The position numbers and the translations under genes were made by a program. From positions 682,001 through 746,000 of the forward strand of contig NZ_FOBG01000001.1 of assembly GCF_900109645.1 (NCBI RefSeq): 64,000 bases of DNA, given 5' to 3'. Below are positions 35,475 through 44,475 of the stretch, piece after piece; positions within the stretch are counted from its first letter, which is position 1, and each line of letters starts with the position of its first letter. Source of the stretch: Duganella sp. CF402 (GTDB lineage Bacteria > Pseudomonadota > Gammaproteobacteria > Burkholderiales > Burkholderiaceae_D). Below the pieces are notes generated by a model. That model was not told where the DNA came from, did not search any database, and saw nothing but the letters and a program-made list of their open reading frames with translations.

Positions 35475-35511
35475 GTTAAATCCTTATTGTTGACACCGGC
35501 ATCATGGCATA

Positions 35512-35537
35512 AAAAAACGCGCCGTAGCGCGTTTTTT
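35512..35537 (-). terminator. Rho-independent terminator of the PEP-CTERM gene
   Basis: ACGCGC-CGTA-GCGCGT hairpin flanked by runs of seven A and six T, 18 bases past the stop of the gene at 35555 on the minus strand. Confidence 0.92.
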
Positions 35538-35554
35538 GTTGAAGCAGGGAACAA

Positions 35555-36247
35555 TCAGCCTTGGCGGCGACGGCGTGCGGCGAAGCCCACCAGGCCCAGG
35601 CCGGCCAGCAGCATGGCGTAGGTTTCTGGTTCCGGTACGGCGGCAACGGCCGACACCGCATTGGTGGTGAAGGTGGTGTAGTTGCCGTACTGGTTGTTCA
35701 CGAAGCTCTGGCTGCCCGGTACGTTGTAGCCGCCGTAGTAGCTGGAAATACCGACGGTGTTTTCACCCACCGAGACATTGCCCAGCTTGATGGTGAAGGT
35801 CGCGGTCGAGCCGATCTGGTAGACCGATTCCGTGTACTGGCCCCAGAAGGTGAAGGTCTTGTAACCGGCCAGGGGATCGATATTTTGCGAGGTGTTCGAA
35901 CCGCCCAGTGCCAGGTCCAGGCCGGTGGTCGAGAAGCCGGTGCTCCAGAAGCCTGGCGCGTTGTTGGCGCCGACGTAGGCGTCCGGCACGGTGGCGCCGA
36001 GGAAGCTGGCGCCGGTTGGCACGTAGATGGTCAGGCCGTCCAGGCCGGTCTGGGTGCCGGCATAGCCCTGGCCGACGTTTTTCACGGTGTAGGTGAACAC
36101 GTACTGGTTGGTCTCGCCGACCACGGCTGCGGCGGACGAAGTGATTTCATATTGGCCGGTCAGGTTGGTTTCAACCGCGCCAGCCAGGCTGCTCATGGCA
36201 GCGGCAACAGCGAATGCAACCAACTTGAGGGAAGTTTTTGCCATCAT
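35555..36247 (-). CDS. PEP-CTERM sorted surface/secreted protein
   Basis: 230 aa. Signal peptide (about 1-24), a beta-rich middle (YTVKNVGQGYAGTQTGLDGL, FTFWGQYTESVYQIGSTATF), and a classical C-terminal sorting signal: VPEPETYAMLLAGLGLVGFA followed by ARRRRQG. Such signals are handled by an EpsH/XrtA-type exosortase in exopolysaccharide-producing Gram-negatives. The start is supported by GGAGA seven bases upstream. The exosortase is not in this window. Confidence 0.93.
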   Translation of the reverse strand: MMAKTSLKLVAFAVAAAMSSLAGAVETNLTGQYEITSSAAAVVGETNQYVFTYTVKNVGQGYAGTQTGLDGLTIYVPTGASFLGATVPDAYVGANNAPGFWSTGFSTTGLDLALGGSNTSQNIDPLAGYKTFTFWGQYTESVYQIGSTATFTIKLGNVSVGENTVGISSYYGGYNVPGSQSFVNNQYGNYTTFTTNAVSAVAAVPEPETYAMLLAGLGLVGFAARRRRQG

Positions 36248-36355
36248 GATATTTCTCCGTGGAATTAATATTTACTGGAATGCATTCACGATAGCATGAA
36301 CTTAGGATAATGTCGTTATCAGAGTGTAATGATCGTTGCAATTTCGCAAAAAAAC

Positions 36356-36391
36356 AAAGCCCCGATCAGGCAGGGGACCTGTCGGGGCTTT
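36356..36391 (-). terminator. Strong hairpin with minus-strand T-run in a divergent intergenic region
   Basis: AAAGCCCCGA...TCGGGGCTTT stem with an inner CAGG/CCTG stem. On the minus strand it is followed by TTTGTTTTTTT. No recognised minus-strand gene lies immediately upstream; the nearest genes on either side diverge (36247 minus, 36492 plus). It could end an unannotated small RNA or act as a leader attenuator for the PEP-CTERM gene. Confidence 0.75.
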
Positions 36392-36491
36392 GCGTCAATT
36401 GGCGGAGAAAGCTCGTTTGACTGAATGGAAGTGTAATTTTGCTTTCTTAAAACCGCCTTAGTAGAATGCTGGACGGATTCGAAGGATACCT

Positions 36492-37331
36492 ATGCAGATC
36501 AAAATTAATGAAACACTGCGCGCTTACATCGAGCCGCTGACTGAAAGTGAATACCAGGCGCTGGAGCGCAGCATTCTGACCGAAGGCTGCCGCGACGCGC
36601 TGGTGTTGTGGGAAGACGTGCTGGTGGACGGTCACAACCGCTACCAGATTTGCCAGGAGCACGGCATCCCGTTCAAGGCCATCGAGAACACCAGCTTCCG
36701 CAGCCTGGAAGACGTGAAGCTGTGGATGATCGATAACAACCTGGGCCGCCGCAGCATTTCCGACTACCAGCGCGGCGTGCTGGCGCTGCGCAAGAAGGAA
36801 ATCATGACCGCGCGCGCGCTGGAAATGGCGGCCGAAGCGGCAGCCGAAGACGCCCGCATTGCGCCGGAAGAGGGCGAGGCCGCCGCGAAGAAGCCGGCCG
36901 CCATGCCGCTGGCTTCGCGCGAGGACATCGCCCGCGCCGCCCGTTTGAGCAGCGCGACCATCGGCCAGATCGAAAAGATCCAGAAGACTGCGACGCCGGA
37001 GCTGGTGGAGGCGGTACGCGCCGGCACCATCTCGATCAACGCCGCCGCCACCGTGGCGTCGTTGCCGGAAGAAGTGCAGCTGGCGGCGGTTGCCGGCGGC
37101 AAGAAGGAGTTGCAGAAGGCGGCAAAGGAAGTGCGCGAACTGCGCGCTGCCTCGCGTCCGGCCAAAGAGCCGAAGGAAGGCAAGGCCGCGCCAGCCATCG
37201 ATTACAGCGATATTCCGACCGACGTGCAGGAACTGCGCACGGAGAACGCCATGCTGCGGCAGAAGAACGCCGCCCTGCTGGAAGAGATCACGGCCCTGCA
37301 GCGCCGTATCTCCGAACTGGCGAGCGCTTGA
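36492..37331 (+). CDS. ParB-like N-terminal domain protein with coiled-coil C-terminus
   Basis: 279 aa. Residues 1-90 match the ParB/Srx-like fold (LTESEYQALERSILTEGCRD, VDGHNRYQICQEHGIPF), the domain that in ParB binds CTP; here it stands alone as in phage and plasmid accessory proteins. A helical DNA-binding-like region follows (ASREDIARAARLSSATIGQI), then a C-terminal coiled coil (LRTENAMLRQKNAALLEEI). No parA is nearby, so it is not a partition gene. One base separates it from the penicillin acylase-family gene. Confidence 0.82.
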   Translation: MQIKINETLRAYIEPLTESEYQALERSILTEGCRDALVLWEDVLVDGHNRYQICQEHGIPFKAIENTSFRSLEDVKLWMIDNNLGRRSISDYQRGVLALRKKEIMTARALEMAAEAAAEDARIAPEEGEAAAKKPAAMPLASREDIARAARLSSATIGQIEKIQKTATPELVEAVRAGTISINAAATVASLPEEVQLAAVAGGKKELQKAAKEVRELRAASRPAKEPKEGKAAPAIDYSDIPTDVQELRTENAMLRQKNAALLEEITALQRRISELASA

Positions 37332-37332
37332 T

Positions 37333-39540
37333 ATGCGGACGCCGCTCGCTCTCGTATGTTTAGTTTCGGTGGGCGCAGCGGCTGCAGCAGCTGCAGCGCC
37401 TGTGGCTCCGGTGAGCGAAGCGGTGCGCCTGAAGGCCGCCGCCAAACGCGTCATCATCTTGCGTGATAAATGGGGCATCCCGCACATCTACGGCAAAACT
37501 GACGCCGACGCGGTGTTCGGCATGGTCTACGCCCAAGCGGAAGATGACTTCCACCGCGTGGAGCTCAACTTTATCAATGCGATGGGGCGGCTGGCGGAAG
37601 TGGAGGGCGAGGCCGAGCTGTATAAAGACTTGCGCATGAAGCTCTTCATCAATCCCGATGAATTGAAGCGCCAGTACGCGCAAGCGCCTGCGTGGCTGAA
37701 GAAGCTGATGAACGCCTGGGCCGATGGCCTCAACTACTACCTGCAAACGCATCCCGATGTGAAGCCGGCGCTGCTCACCCGCTTTGAGCCGTGGATGGCG
37801 CTCAGCTTCAGCGAAGGCAGCATCGGCGGCGATATCGAAACGGTGGACATCAAGCAGCTGCAAGCCTTGTATGCCGATGGCGCCAAACTGCCGCTGATGC
37901 CGCCGGTGCTGGTGTCATCCATCGAAGGTATTGACATGGACAAGGAGCCGGGCGGTTCCAACGGCTTCGCCATCGCGCCGTCGAACACCAAAAACGGCCG
38001 CGCGCTGTTGATGATTAATCCGCACACCTCGTTCTACTTCCGTCCCGAGATCCAGGTGCGCAGCGAAGAAGGCCTGAACGCGTATGGCGCCGTGACCTGG
38101 GGTCAGTTCTTCGTCTATCAAGGCTTCAACGACCGCGTGGGCTGGATGCACACTTCCGGCGGCGGCGATGTGATCGACGAGTACCTCGAGACCATCAGCG
38201 AAAAAGACGGCCAGTTCTTCTACCAGTACGGCAGCGAACAGCGCCCGCTGAAGGCCGTGGACATTGCGCTGCCATACAAGACCAAGGACGGCATGGCCAG
38301 CAAGACGGTGCGCGTCTACTACAGCCACCACGGCCCGATCGTGCGCGCCAAGGACGGCAAGTGGGTCGCCGTGCGCCTGATGAACGAGCCGTTGAAGGCA
38401 CTGACGCAATCCTTCATCCGCACCAAGGCCCGCAATTACAAAGACTTCACCAAGTCGATGGAGCTTCGCACCAATTCGTCCAACAACACCGTGTATGCGG
38501 ACGCCGATGGCAATATCGCTTACTTCCACGGGAACTTCATCCCGCGCCGGGATCCGCAGTTCGACTGGAAGCATCCGGTGGACGGCAGCAATCCGGCCAC
38601 GGAATGGAAAGGCCTGCACGAGGTGAAAGAGACCATCACGCTGTTCAATCCAAAGAACGGCTGGATCCAGAACACCAACAACTGGCCGTACACCGCTGCC
38701 GGTGCCTACAGCCCGAAGGTCAAGGATTATCCGGCCTACATGTCGATGAATCCCGAGAACCCGCGCGGCATCCATGCCGTCCGCGTTTTGGAAAACAAAA
38801 AAGACTTCGCCATCGACAGTCTGATCGCCGCGTCCTACGACAACCAGCTGCCGGCGTTCGAGCCGCTGCTGCCGCAGCTGTTCGCCGCCTACGACGAACT
38901 GCCGGCCAATGATGCGCGCAAGGCCGCACTGGCGCCGCAGATCGCTGCGCTGCGCGGTTGGGATATGCGCTACACGCTGGAATCGACCGCCACTTCGCTG
39001 GCGATCTACTGGGCGCAGGATTTGTGGACCACCTACCAGCCAGCCGCCAAAGCCAAGGAAGTGCAGGTGCTGGACTACATCCAGGCCGCCATCACGCCGC
39101 AGCAGCGCATCGAAGCGCTGGAGCGCGCGGTGTCCAGGCTGACCAAGGACTTCGGCCACTGGCAAACGCCGTGGGGCGAGATCAATCGCTTCCAGCGCTT
39201 GACCGGCGACGTGGTGCAGCCGTTCGATGACAGCAAGCCTAGCTTGCCGGTGGCGTTTGCCTCGGCCAACTGGGGATCGCTTGCGGCGTATGGCATGACT
39301 TCCAAGCAGACCACCAAGCGCATTTACGGCGAGCGTGGCAATAGCTTCGTGGCGGCGGTGGAGTTCGGGCCGCGCATCAAGGCGCGCAGCATTCTGGCGG
39401 GTGGGCAGAGCGGCAATCCGGCCTCGCCGCATTTTAACGACCAGGCCGCGATGTACGCGCGCGGGGAATTCAAAGACGTGTTGTTCTACAAGGCGGACGT
39501 CGAAAAGAACCTCGAACGCCGCTACCATCCGGGCGAGTAA
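37333..39540 (+). CDS. Penicillin acylase-family N-terminal nucleophile hydrolase
   Basis: 735 aa from the ATG at 37333, one base after the previous stop, with a short signal peptide (residues 1-22). The self-cleavage and catalytic Ser is in EPGGSNGFAIAPSNTKNG, preceded by the alpha-chain region (WGIPHIYGKTDADAVFGMVY, AQAEDDFHR) and followed by beta-chain motifs (NPHTSFYFRPE, GFNDRVGWMHTSGGGD). The family cleaves side-chain amides of beta-lactams, acyl-homoserine lactones or other N-acyl compounds in the periplasm. Substrate is not predictable here. Confidence 0.92.
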   Translation: MRTPLALVCLVSVGAAAAAAAAPVAPVSEAVRLKAAAKRVIILRDKWGIPHIYGKTDADAVFGMVYAQAEDDFHRVELNFINAMGRLAEVEGEAELYKDLRMKLFINPDELKRQYAQAPAWLKKLMNAWADGLNYYLQTHPDVKPALLTRFEPWMALSFSEGSIGGDIETVDIKQLQALYADGAKLPLMPPVLVSSIEGIDMDKEPGGSNGFAIAPSNTKNGRALLMINPHTSFYFRPEIQVRSEEGLNAYGAVTWGQFFVYQGFNDRVGWMHTSGGGDVIDEYLETISEKDGQFFYQYGSEQRPLKAVDIALPYKTKDGMASKTVRVYYSHHGPIVRAKDGKWVAVRLMNEPLKALTQSFIRTKARNYKDFTKSMELRTNSSNNTVYADADGNIAYFHGNFIPRRDPQFDWKHPVDGSNPATEWKGLHEVKETITLFNPKNGWIQNTNNWPYTAAGAYSPKVKDYPAYMSMNPENPRGIHAVRVLENKKDFAIDSLIAASYDNQLPAFEPLLPQLFAAYDELPANDARKAALAPQIAALRGWDMRYTLESTATSLAIYWAQDLWTTYQPAAKAKEVQVLDYIQAAITPQQRIEALERAVSRLTKDFGHWQTPWGEINRFQRLTGDVVQPFDDSKPSLPVAFASANWGSLAAYGMTSKQTTKRIYGERGNSFVAAVEFGPRIKARSILAGGQSGNPASPHFNDQAAMYARGEFKDVLFYKADVEKNLERRYHPGE

Positions 39541-39909
39541 TCAGGCTGCAGGGACCTCGGTTTCTTCAGCCTTGGCCCACTGCAGGTTCTCGACCTTGTT
39601 GTTGCGGACATTGCCGTCCTTGTGGCGCACCACCGGATACTTGTTCGGATTGGGCAGGTAAGTCTCGGCCACCAGCTCGTGCACGAAGAACTCGCCGACG
39701 CGGGTGCCGCCGCGCAGCTTGACCTTCAGGCCTTCCGGATACAGGGTCGGCTTGAGGGCGCTGACCTTGGAGCCGGCGGCCAGCAGCACGCGGCCGTCCC
39801 TGGACACTTTGTAGTAGTCGCTGCCTACCACCGGCTTGGCGCTGGCAACGATGATCGAATAGCCAAAGGCCAGCGCGAGCAGGAGGGCGATAATGAGTAT
39901 GAATTCCAT
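39541..39909 (-). CDS. Membrane-anchored HNH-like protein
   Basis: 122 aa. One N-terminal membrane helix (about 3-24: FILIIALLLALAFGYSIIVA) followed by a domain resembling homing-endonuclease HNH modules: YKVSRDGRVL (NUMOD-like), then VHELVAETYLPNPNKYPVV, RHKDGNVRNNKVENLQWAKA. The H, RHKDG and N positions of the HNH motif appear kept. A DNA-cutting domain on a membrane anchor is unusual. The stop adjoins that of the convergent acylase gene. Confidence 0.78.
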   Translation of the reverse strand: MEFILIIALLLALAFGYSIIVASAKPVVGSDYYKVSRDGRVLLAAGSKVSALKPTLYPEGLKVKLRGGTRVGEFFVHELVAETYLPNPNKYPVVRHKDGNVRNNKVENLQWAKAEETEVPAA

Positions 39910-39926
39910 GCGCAGAATATTAGCAG

Positions 39927-41099
39927 CTAAATAGCGGCTAGCGAACTGCGAATATCGGCCTTTAAATCCTCTAAATCTTCAATTCCCACGGAAAGCCGGA
40001 TCAAACCGTCGCCAATTCCCAACGCCGCGCGCTGGGCCGGCGGGATGGTGGCGTGGGTCATCAGGGCCGGGTGCTCGATCAGGCTTTCGACGCCGCCCAG
40101 GCTTTCGGCCAGCGCGAACACTTTAAAACTTTCGAGGAAGCGGCGCGCGCCTGGCAGGTCGGTATCAAGATCGATCGAGATGATGCCGCCGAAGCCCTGC
40201 ATCTGCCGTTTTGCCAGTGCGTGCTGCGGGTGCGATTCAAGACCGGGGTAGAATACTTTGCGTACCTTGGGCTGCTGTTCCAGCCAGCGGGCCAGTTCCA
40301 GCGCGCTGGCGCAATGGCGTTCCATGCGGATCGCCAGCGTCTTCACACCGCGCAGCGCGAGGAAGCTGTCGAACGGGCCGGCAATCGCGCCGACGGAGTT
40401 CTGCAAAAACGCCACCTGTTCGCACCACACCTTCTGATGCGGCTCGCCGCCCACCACCGCGATGCCGCCGATGATGTCCGAGTGGCCGTTCAAATACTTG
40501 GTGGCCGAATGCACCACGATGTCGAAGCCGTGTTCCAGCGGGCGCTGGACCATCGGGCTGGCGAAGGTGTTGTCGGCCACGGCGATGATGCCGCGCTCGC
40601 GGCAAATCCGTCCGATCGCCTGCAAATCCGCCAGCTTGAGCATGGGATTGGTCGGTGTCTCAACCCACACCATCTTCGTTTCGGGCTTGATTGCCGCCAG
40701 CAGGTTTTCGGGATTGGTCAGGTCGACATAGCTGAAATCGTGGCCGGCGCTGCGGCGGCGTACGCGCTCGAACAGGCGGTAGGTGCCGCCGTACATGTCG
40801 TCGCCGGCGATGATGTGCGAGCCGGCGTCGGCCAGTTCCAGTACGGTCGAAATCGCGGCCAGACCGGAGGCGAAGGCGAATCCCTGCGCGCCGCTTTCCA
40901 GGTCGGCCACGCAGCGCTCCAGCGCCCAGCGGGTGGGATTGTGCGAGCGGCCGTAATCCAATCCCTTGTGCACGCCGGGGCTGTCCTGCACGAAGGTGGA
41001 CGTGGCGTAAATCGGCGGCATGATGGCGCCGGTGGACGGATCGGGTGATTGGCCGGCATGGATCACGCGCGTGGCCAGCGCTGATTTTTTCTCATTCAA
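39927..41099 (-). CDS. Cystathionine gamma-synthase/lyase-family PLP enzyme
   Basis: 390 aa, normal for the Cys/Met metabolism PLP family. The PLP lysine is in VVHSATKYLNGHSD; also ATSTFVQDSPGVHKG-type N-terminus and SLGGVESLIEHPALMTH near the C-terminus. The initiator is a TTG that overlaps the upstream stop (TTGA), with GAAGGA before it. Paired with cystathionine beta-synthase, it most probably acts as cystathionine gamma-lyase, completing reverse transsulfuration of homocysteine to cysteine. Confidence 0.92.
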   Translation of the reverse strand: MNEKKSALATRVIHAGQSPDPSTGAIMPPIYATSTFVQDSPGVHKGLDYGRSHNPTRWALERCVADLESGAQGFAFASGLAAISTVLELADAGSHIIAGDDMYGGTYRLFERVRRRSAGHDFSYVDLTNPENLLAAIKPETKMVWVETPTNPMLKLADLQAIGRICRERGIIAVADNTFASPMVQRPLEHGFDIVVHSATKYLNGHSDIIGGIAVVGGEPHQKVWCEQVAFLQNSVGAIAGPFDSFLALRGVKTLAIRMERHCASALELARWLEQQPKVRKVFYPGLESHPQHALAKRQMQGFGGIISIDLDTDLPGARRFLESFKVFALAESLGGVESLIEHPALMTHATIPPAQRAALGIGDGLIRLSVGIEDLEDLKADIRSSLAAI

Positions 41100-42463
41100 G
41101 ATAGCGTCCTTCGCAGGTGGTTGAGCAAATCGTAGCGGGTAATCAGGCCGTAGAAGGTGGCGCCTTCGGCCACCACGGCGGTCAGGCCGCGGTCGAGCGT
41201 GTCGCGCAGCGCATGCAGGTCGGAGGAGGGCGAGAGAATCTCCAGCCGCCGCGTCATGGTGGCCCCGACCGGATTGTTGAAGCGCTCCGGCTGCGTGCCG
41301 ACCGACAGCAGCAAGTCCGATTCGTCGATGATGCCCACCAACTGGCCGCTGGACAGCACCGGCAATTGCGCCACATCGGCCGCGCGCATGCGGTTGAAGG
41401 CGATCATCAGCGTATCGTCGGGCGTGACGCTGATGACTTCACCGGCGTCGAAGCGGCGGCCGATCAAATCGCGCAGATCCCGGTGCTGCGGGCGGTCCAG
41501 CAAGCCCTGGTCGCGCATCCAGCCGTCGTTGTAGACCTTGGACAGGTAGCGCGTGCCTGTGTCGCACACAAAACTGACCACGCGCTTGGGCGTGGTTTGC
41601 TCGCGGCAGTAGCGCAAGGCGGCGGCCAGCAAGGTGCCGGTGGACGAGCCGCCCGGGATGCCTTCTTCCTTCAGCAGCACGCGGGCGGTGGCGAAGCTTT
41701 CGCGGTCGTCGATGGTGTAGGCCTGCTTTACCGCCGTCATGTCGGCGATGGCGGGGATGAAGTCTTCGCCAATGCCTTCGACCGCCCACGAACCGCTGGT
41801 GTCGGACACGCGGCCGGTCTTCACATACTCGGCGAGGATGGAGCCGGCCGGATCGGCCAGAATGAAATCGACATGCGGCGCAACCTTGCGGAAGTAGCGC
41901 GTCAAGCCGGTCAGCGTGCCGGACGAGCCGACGCCGACCACGATGGCGTCCACCTGATGCGCCATCTGCTCCCAGATTTCCGGCCCGGTGGTGGTTTCGT
42001 GCGCCAGCGGATTGGCGGGATTGTTGAACTGGTCCGAGTACCACGCGCCCGGCATCTCGGCGGCCAGCCGCGCGGCGTAGTCCTGGTAATACTCGGGATG
42101 GCCCTTGCCGACATCGGAGCGGGTGGTGCGGACCTCGGCGCCGAGCGCCTTCAGGTGCAGCACTTTTTCGGTCGACATTTTATCTGGCACCACCAGCAAG
42201 ACGCGGTAGCCTTTCAGCCGTCCGACCAGTGCCAGGCCGAGGCCGGTGTTGCCGGCGGTGGCTTCGATGATGGTGCCGCCCGGCTGGAGCAGGCCATCGG
42301 CTTCGGCCGCCTCGATCATGGCCAGGCCAATGCGGTCCTTGATCGAGCCGCCGGGGTTTTGCGATTCCAGTTTGAGGAATAGTTGGCAAGGGCCGGTGTC
42401 GAGGCGGGTAACCTCAACCAGTGGCGTCTTGCCAATCAGGGTGAACAATGCGGGTGTGCGCAT
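41096..42463 (-). CDS. Cystathionine beta-synthase with C-terminal CBS pair
   Basis: 455 aa from the ATG at 42463. PLP-binding lysine in NPGGSIKDRIG and the phosphate loop GNTGLGLALVG-type (EATAGNTGLG). The catalytic domain ends near residue 320. Two CBS motifs follow (VISVTPDDTLMIAFNRMRAA, VAQLPVLSSGQLVGIIDESD, LTAVVAEGATFYGLITRYDL), the adenosyl-binding regulatory module. It makes cystathionine from homocysteine and serine. Its stop overlaps the TTG start of the next transsulfuration gene. Confidence 0.93.
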   Translation of the reverse strand: MRTPALFTLIGKTPLVEVTRLDTGPCQLFLKLESQNPGGSIKDRIGLAMIEAAEADGLLQPGGTIIEATAGNTGLGLALVGRLKGYRVLLVVPDKMSTEKVLHLKALGAEVRTTRSDVGKGHPEYYQDYAARLAAEMPGAWYSDQFNNPANPLAHETTTGPEIWEQMAHQVDAIVVGVGSSGTLTGLTRYFRKVAPHVDFILADPAGSILAEYVKTGRVSDTSGSWAVEGIGEDFIPAIADMTAVKQAYTIDDRESFATARVLLKEEGIPGGSSTGTLLAAALRYCREQTTPKRVVSFVCDTGTRYLSKVYNDGWMRDQGLLDRPQHRDLRDLIGRRFDAGEVISVTPDDTLMIAFNRMRAADVAQLPVLSSGQLVGIIDESDLLLSVGTQPERFNNPVGATMTRRLEILSPSSDLHALRDTLDRGLTAVVAEGATFYGLITRYDLLNHLRRTLS

Positions 42464-42523
42464 GAGAGTCTCCTGGCTGCATGAAAAGCAAGTATGCGCC
42501 ATTTCCGCTCATGCTGCATTTCC

Positions 42524-42823
42524 TCAGCCGGCAACGTCGTCCGACGTCTGTTTATGGGTTTTGCGGTAGGCAGCCAGTTCGGCTTTCACCTCGGCGCGGG
42601 TTTTAGGCTGCACCGCAGGCAGGCCGACGCGTGGATCGGGATATTGCTCGCCATCGCGCAGCTCGCCACGGGCGATGGCGGCCAGCGTTTCGGCTTTCAC
42701 TTCGGCGCGGGTCTTGGTCGAGACGAAGCTGGTGTTGCCGGCGTATTCGCCGAATTCTTGCGCCGAGACGGCGGCGGAAGCGAGCAGGGCGGCGGCGGAC
42801 AGGGCGAGGGCGATGGTTTTCAT
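42524..42823 (-). CDS. DUF4148-type small exported protein
   Basis: 99 aa from the ATG at 42823, which begins a signal peptide (MKTIALALSAAALLASAAVSA) and follows an AAGGAG-type site. Two copies of the KTRAEVKAE motif are spaced about 35 residues apart, as in the DUF4148 family common in Burkholderiales. Predicted periplasmic; function unknown. Confidence 0.85.
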   Translation of the reverse strand: MKTIALALSAAALLASAAVSAQEFGEYAGNTSFVSTKTRAEVKAETLAAIARGELRDGEQYPDPRVGLPAVQPKTRAEVKAELAAYRKTHKQTSDDVAG

Positions 42824-42989
42824 GGTGAGGCTCCTTAAGTTTTGTTGGCTGGGCGTTGTTGCCCGATGTGTGAATATTAAAGCGTATCCGATTAAAGCGA
42901 AAGCGATATATATTAATCGGAGCGATAGAAATAATTGATCGGGGCGCATATAATCCGGGCTTCAAGGGCACAACAACAGAAGGCTTGCA

Positions 42990-43550
42990 GTGGCAAAACT
43001 CTATTTCCGATACTCTGCGATGAACGCAGGCAAATCCACCGCCATGCTGCAAGTGGCGCACAACTATGAAGAGCAGGGCCAGCAAGTGCGCCTGTTCACG
43101 GCCGCGATCGACAACCGCTACGGCGTAGGCAAGGTCACGTCGCGGCTGGGACCGCAGCGCGAAACGGAAGTGTTCAACGCCGACACCGACTTCCTGCTCA
43201 CCATCGACAAGAAAATCGCCTGCCTGCTGGTGGACGAAGCGCAGTTCCTGAGCAAGGAGCAGGTCAAGCAGTTGCACCAGCTGGCGCAAGTGCGCGGCGT
43301 GCCGGTGATCACCTACGGCCTGCGCTCGGACTTCCTGGGCGAACCGTTCCCGGGCTCGGCCTACCTGCTGGCGCTGGCGGACGATATCGAGGAAATCAAA
43401 AACATCTGCAGCTGCGGCAAAAAGGCGACCATGAATATCCGTGTTGACGAGAACGGCAAGCGCATCAAGGAAGGCGAGCAGATCAGCATCGGCGGCAACG
43501 AAAGCTACCGCCAGGCTTGCGGCCGCTGCTTCTACAGCGAGATCCACTAA
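42990..43550 (+). CDS. tdk: Thymidine kinase
   Basis: 186 aa with a GTG start preceded by AGAAGG. P-loop AMNAGKST, the LLVDEAQFLSKEQV catalytic region, the GLRSDFLGEPFPGS lasso segment, and two cysteine pairs (CSC and CGRC) forming the structural zinc site of type II thymidine kinases. It phosphorylates thymidine in nucleotide salvage. Confidence 0.97.
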   Translation: MAKLYFRYSAMNAGKSTAMLQVAHNYEEQGQQVRLFTAAIDNRYGVGKVTSRLGPQRETEVFNADTDFLLTIDKKIACLLVDEAQFLSKEQVKQLHQLAQVRGVPVITYGLRSDFLGEPFPGSAYLLALADDIEEIKNICSCGKKATMNIRVDENGKRIKEGEQISIGGNESYRQACGRCFYSEIH

Positions 43551-43554
43551 GCTC

Positions 43555-44475
43555 ATGCGGCCCGCGCTGACCGATCTTCCCGCGCTGGATAATCGGCGCG
43601 TCAAAACCAGCACCGAGGATGTGCTGGTGGACCGGGTTATTCCGGGCGAGATATTGGTGATTGCGTTTGGCTTCTTGTCGTGGGATACGCGGCCCGATTT
43701 CGATTTCTACGGCCGCCTGAAAAAGCTGGAGCAAAACAGCGGGCGCCACATCAACAAGATCCTGGTGCGCGATTCGGGCAACGCCTGGTATCACCGACGC
43801 ATTGATGGCTTGGGCATGCACCCGGATGAAACGGCGGAGGGCTTGCGGGCGCTGATCCGCGAGATCCGGCCGAGCAAAGTCATCACCATCGGCCAATCGA
43901 TGGGCGCATATGCGGCGGTGATGTACGGGCTGCTGCTGGATGTGCAGCAAGTGCTGGCCTTCGGGCCGCTATCCTTCCTCGATCCGCAGCAAGCCTTGCT
44001 GTACCACGACCGCCGCTGGCTGTCGGTGATGCGTGACCTGGCCGCGAATCCGCCGGCCTCGGGCTACTATGATTTGCAAGCGCTGGGCCGTGGCAAGACC
44101 GGCGCGCTGCCCGACATGCACATCATCTTCGGCACCAAGCCGGACCAGGGTGGCAAGGAGTCGGTCAATCTGGACGCCATGCATGCACAGCGCCTGGCGG
44201 CCATCGATAACTGCACACTGTACCCATATCCCTGCTCAGGCCACACCGTGGTCCAGCACCTGATCGACACCAAGCGCATCAACGCATTGCTGGCGAAAAT
44301 CATCATGAACCTTGAATTGCCGGAAGAGGCGATGGAAGTCACCGCCAACTGGCACAGCTGGATCGCCGACAATCTGCGCCTCGGCAGCCCGCCGGAAGAG
44401 CTGGTGGAAATCCTGAAACATCACGGCTTTTCCCACGCCAGCAGCGTCGCTGCGGTGGCTGGGCAGAAACCATAG
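43555..44475 (+). CDS. Alpha/beta-hydrolase-fold protein
   Basis: 306 aa, five bases after tdk. A nucleophile-elbow-like GQSMGAYAAVMYG and a late GHTVVQHL segment, with hydrophobic strand VLVIAFGF, suggest an alpha/beta hydrolase related to polysaccharide-export accessory hydrolases. The last 23 codons (VEILKHHGFSHASSVAAVAG...) lie in a 70-bp sequence repeated downstream of secF, so the C-terminus may be a graft or the source of that repeat. Confidence 0.78.
   Translation: MRPALTDLPALDNRRVKTSTEDVLVDRVIPGEILVIAFGFLSWDTRPDFDFYGRLKKLEQNSGRHINKILVRDSGNAWYHRRIDGLGMHPDETAEGLRALIREIRPSKVITIGQSMGAYAAVMYGLLLDVQQVLAFGPLSFLDPQQALLYHDRRWLSVMRDLAANPPASGYYDLQALGRGKTGALPDMHIIFGTKPDQGGKESVNLDAMHAQRLAAIDNCTLYPYPCSGHTVVQHLIDTKRINALLAKIIMNLELPEEAMEVTANWHSWIADNLRLGSPPEELVEILKHHGFSHASSVAAVAGQKP
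44401..44470 (+). repeat. 70-bp direct repeat, left copy
   Basis: Forms the coding 3' end of the alpha/beta-fold gene. Matches 47919-47988 at 67 of 70 positions, in the same orientation. The two copies bracket secD-secF. Confidence 0.92.

Noticed and set aside
36492..37331. Chromosome or plasmid partition locus
   Set aside because: The ParB-like protein has no ParA partner, no parS-like palindromes were noticed nearby and its neighbour is a hydrolase.
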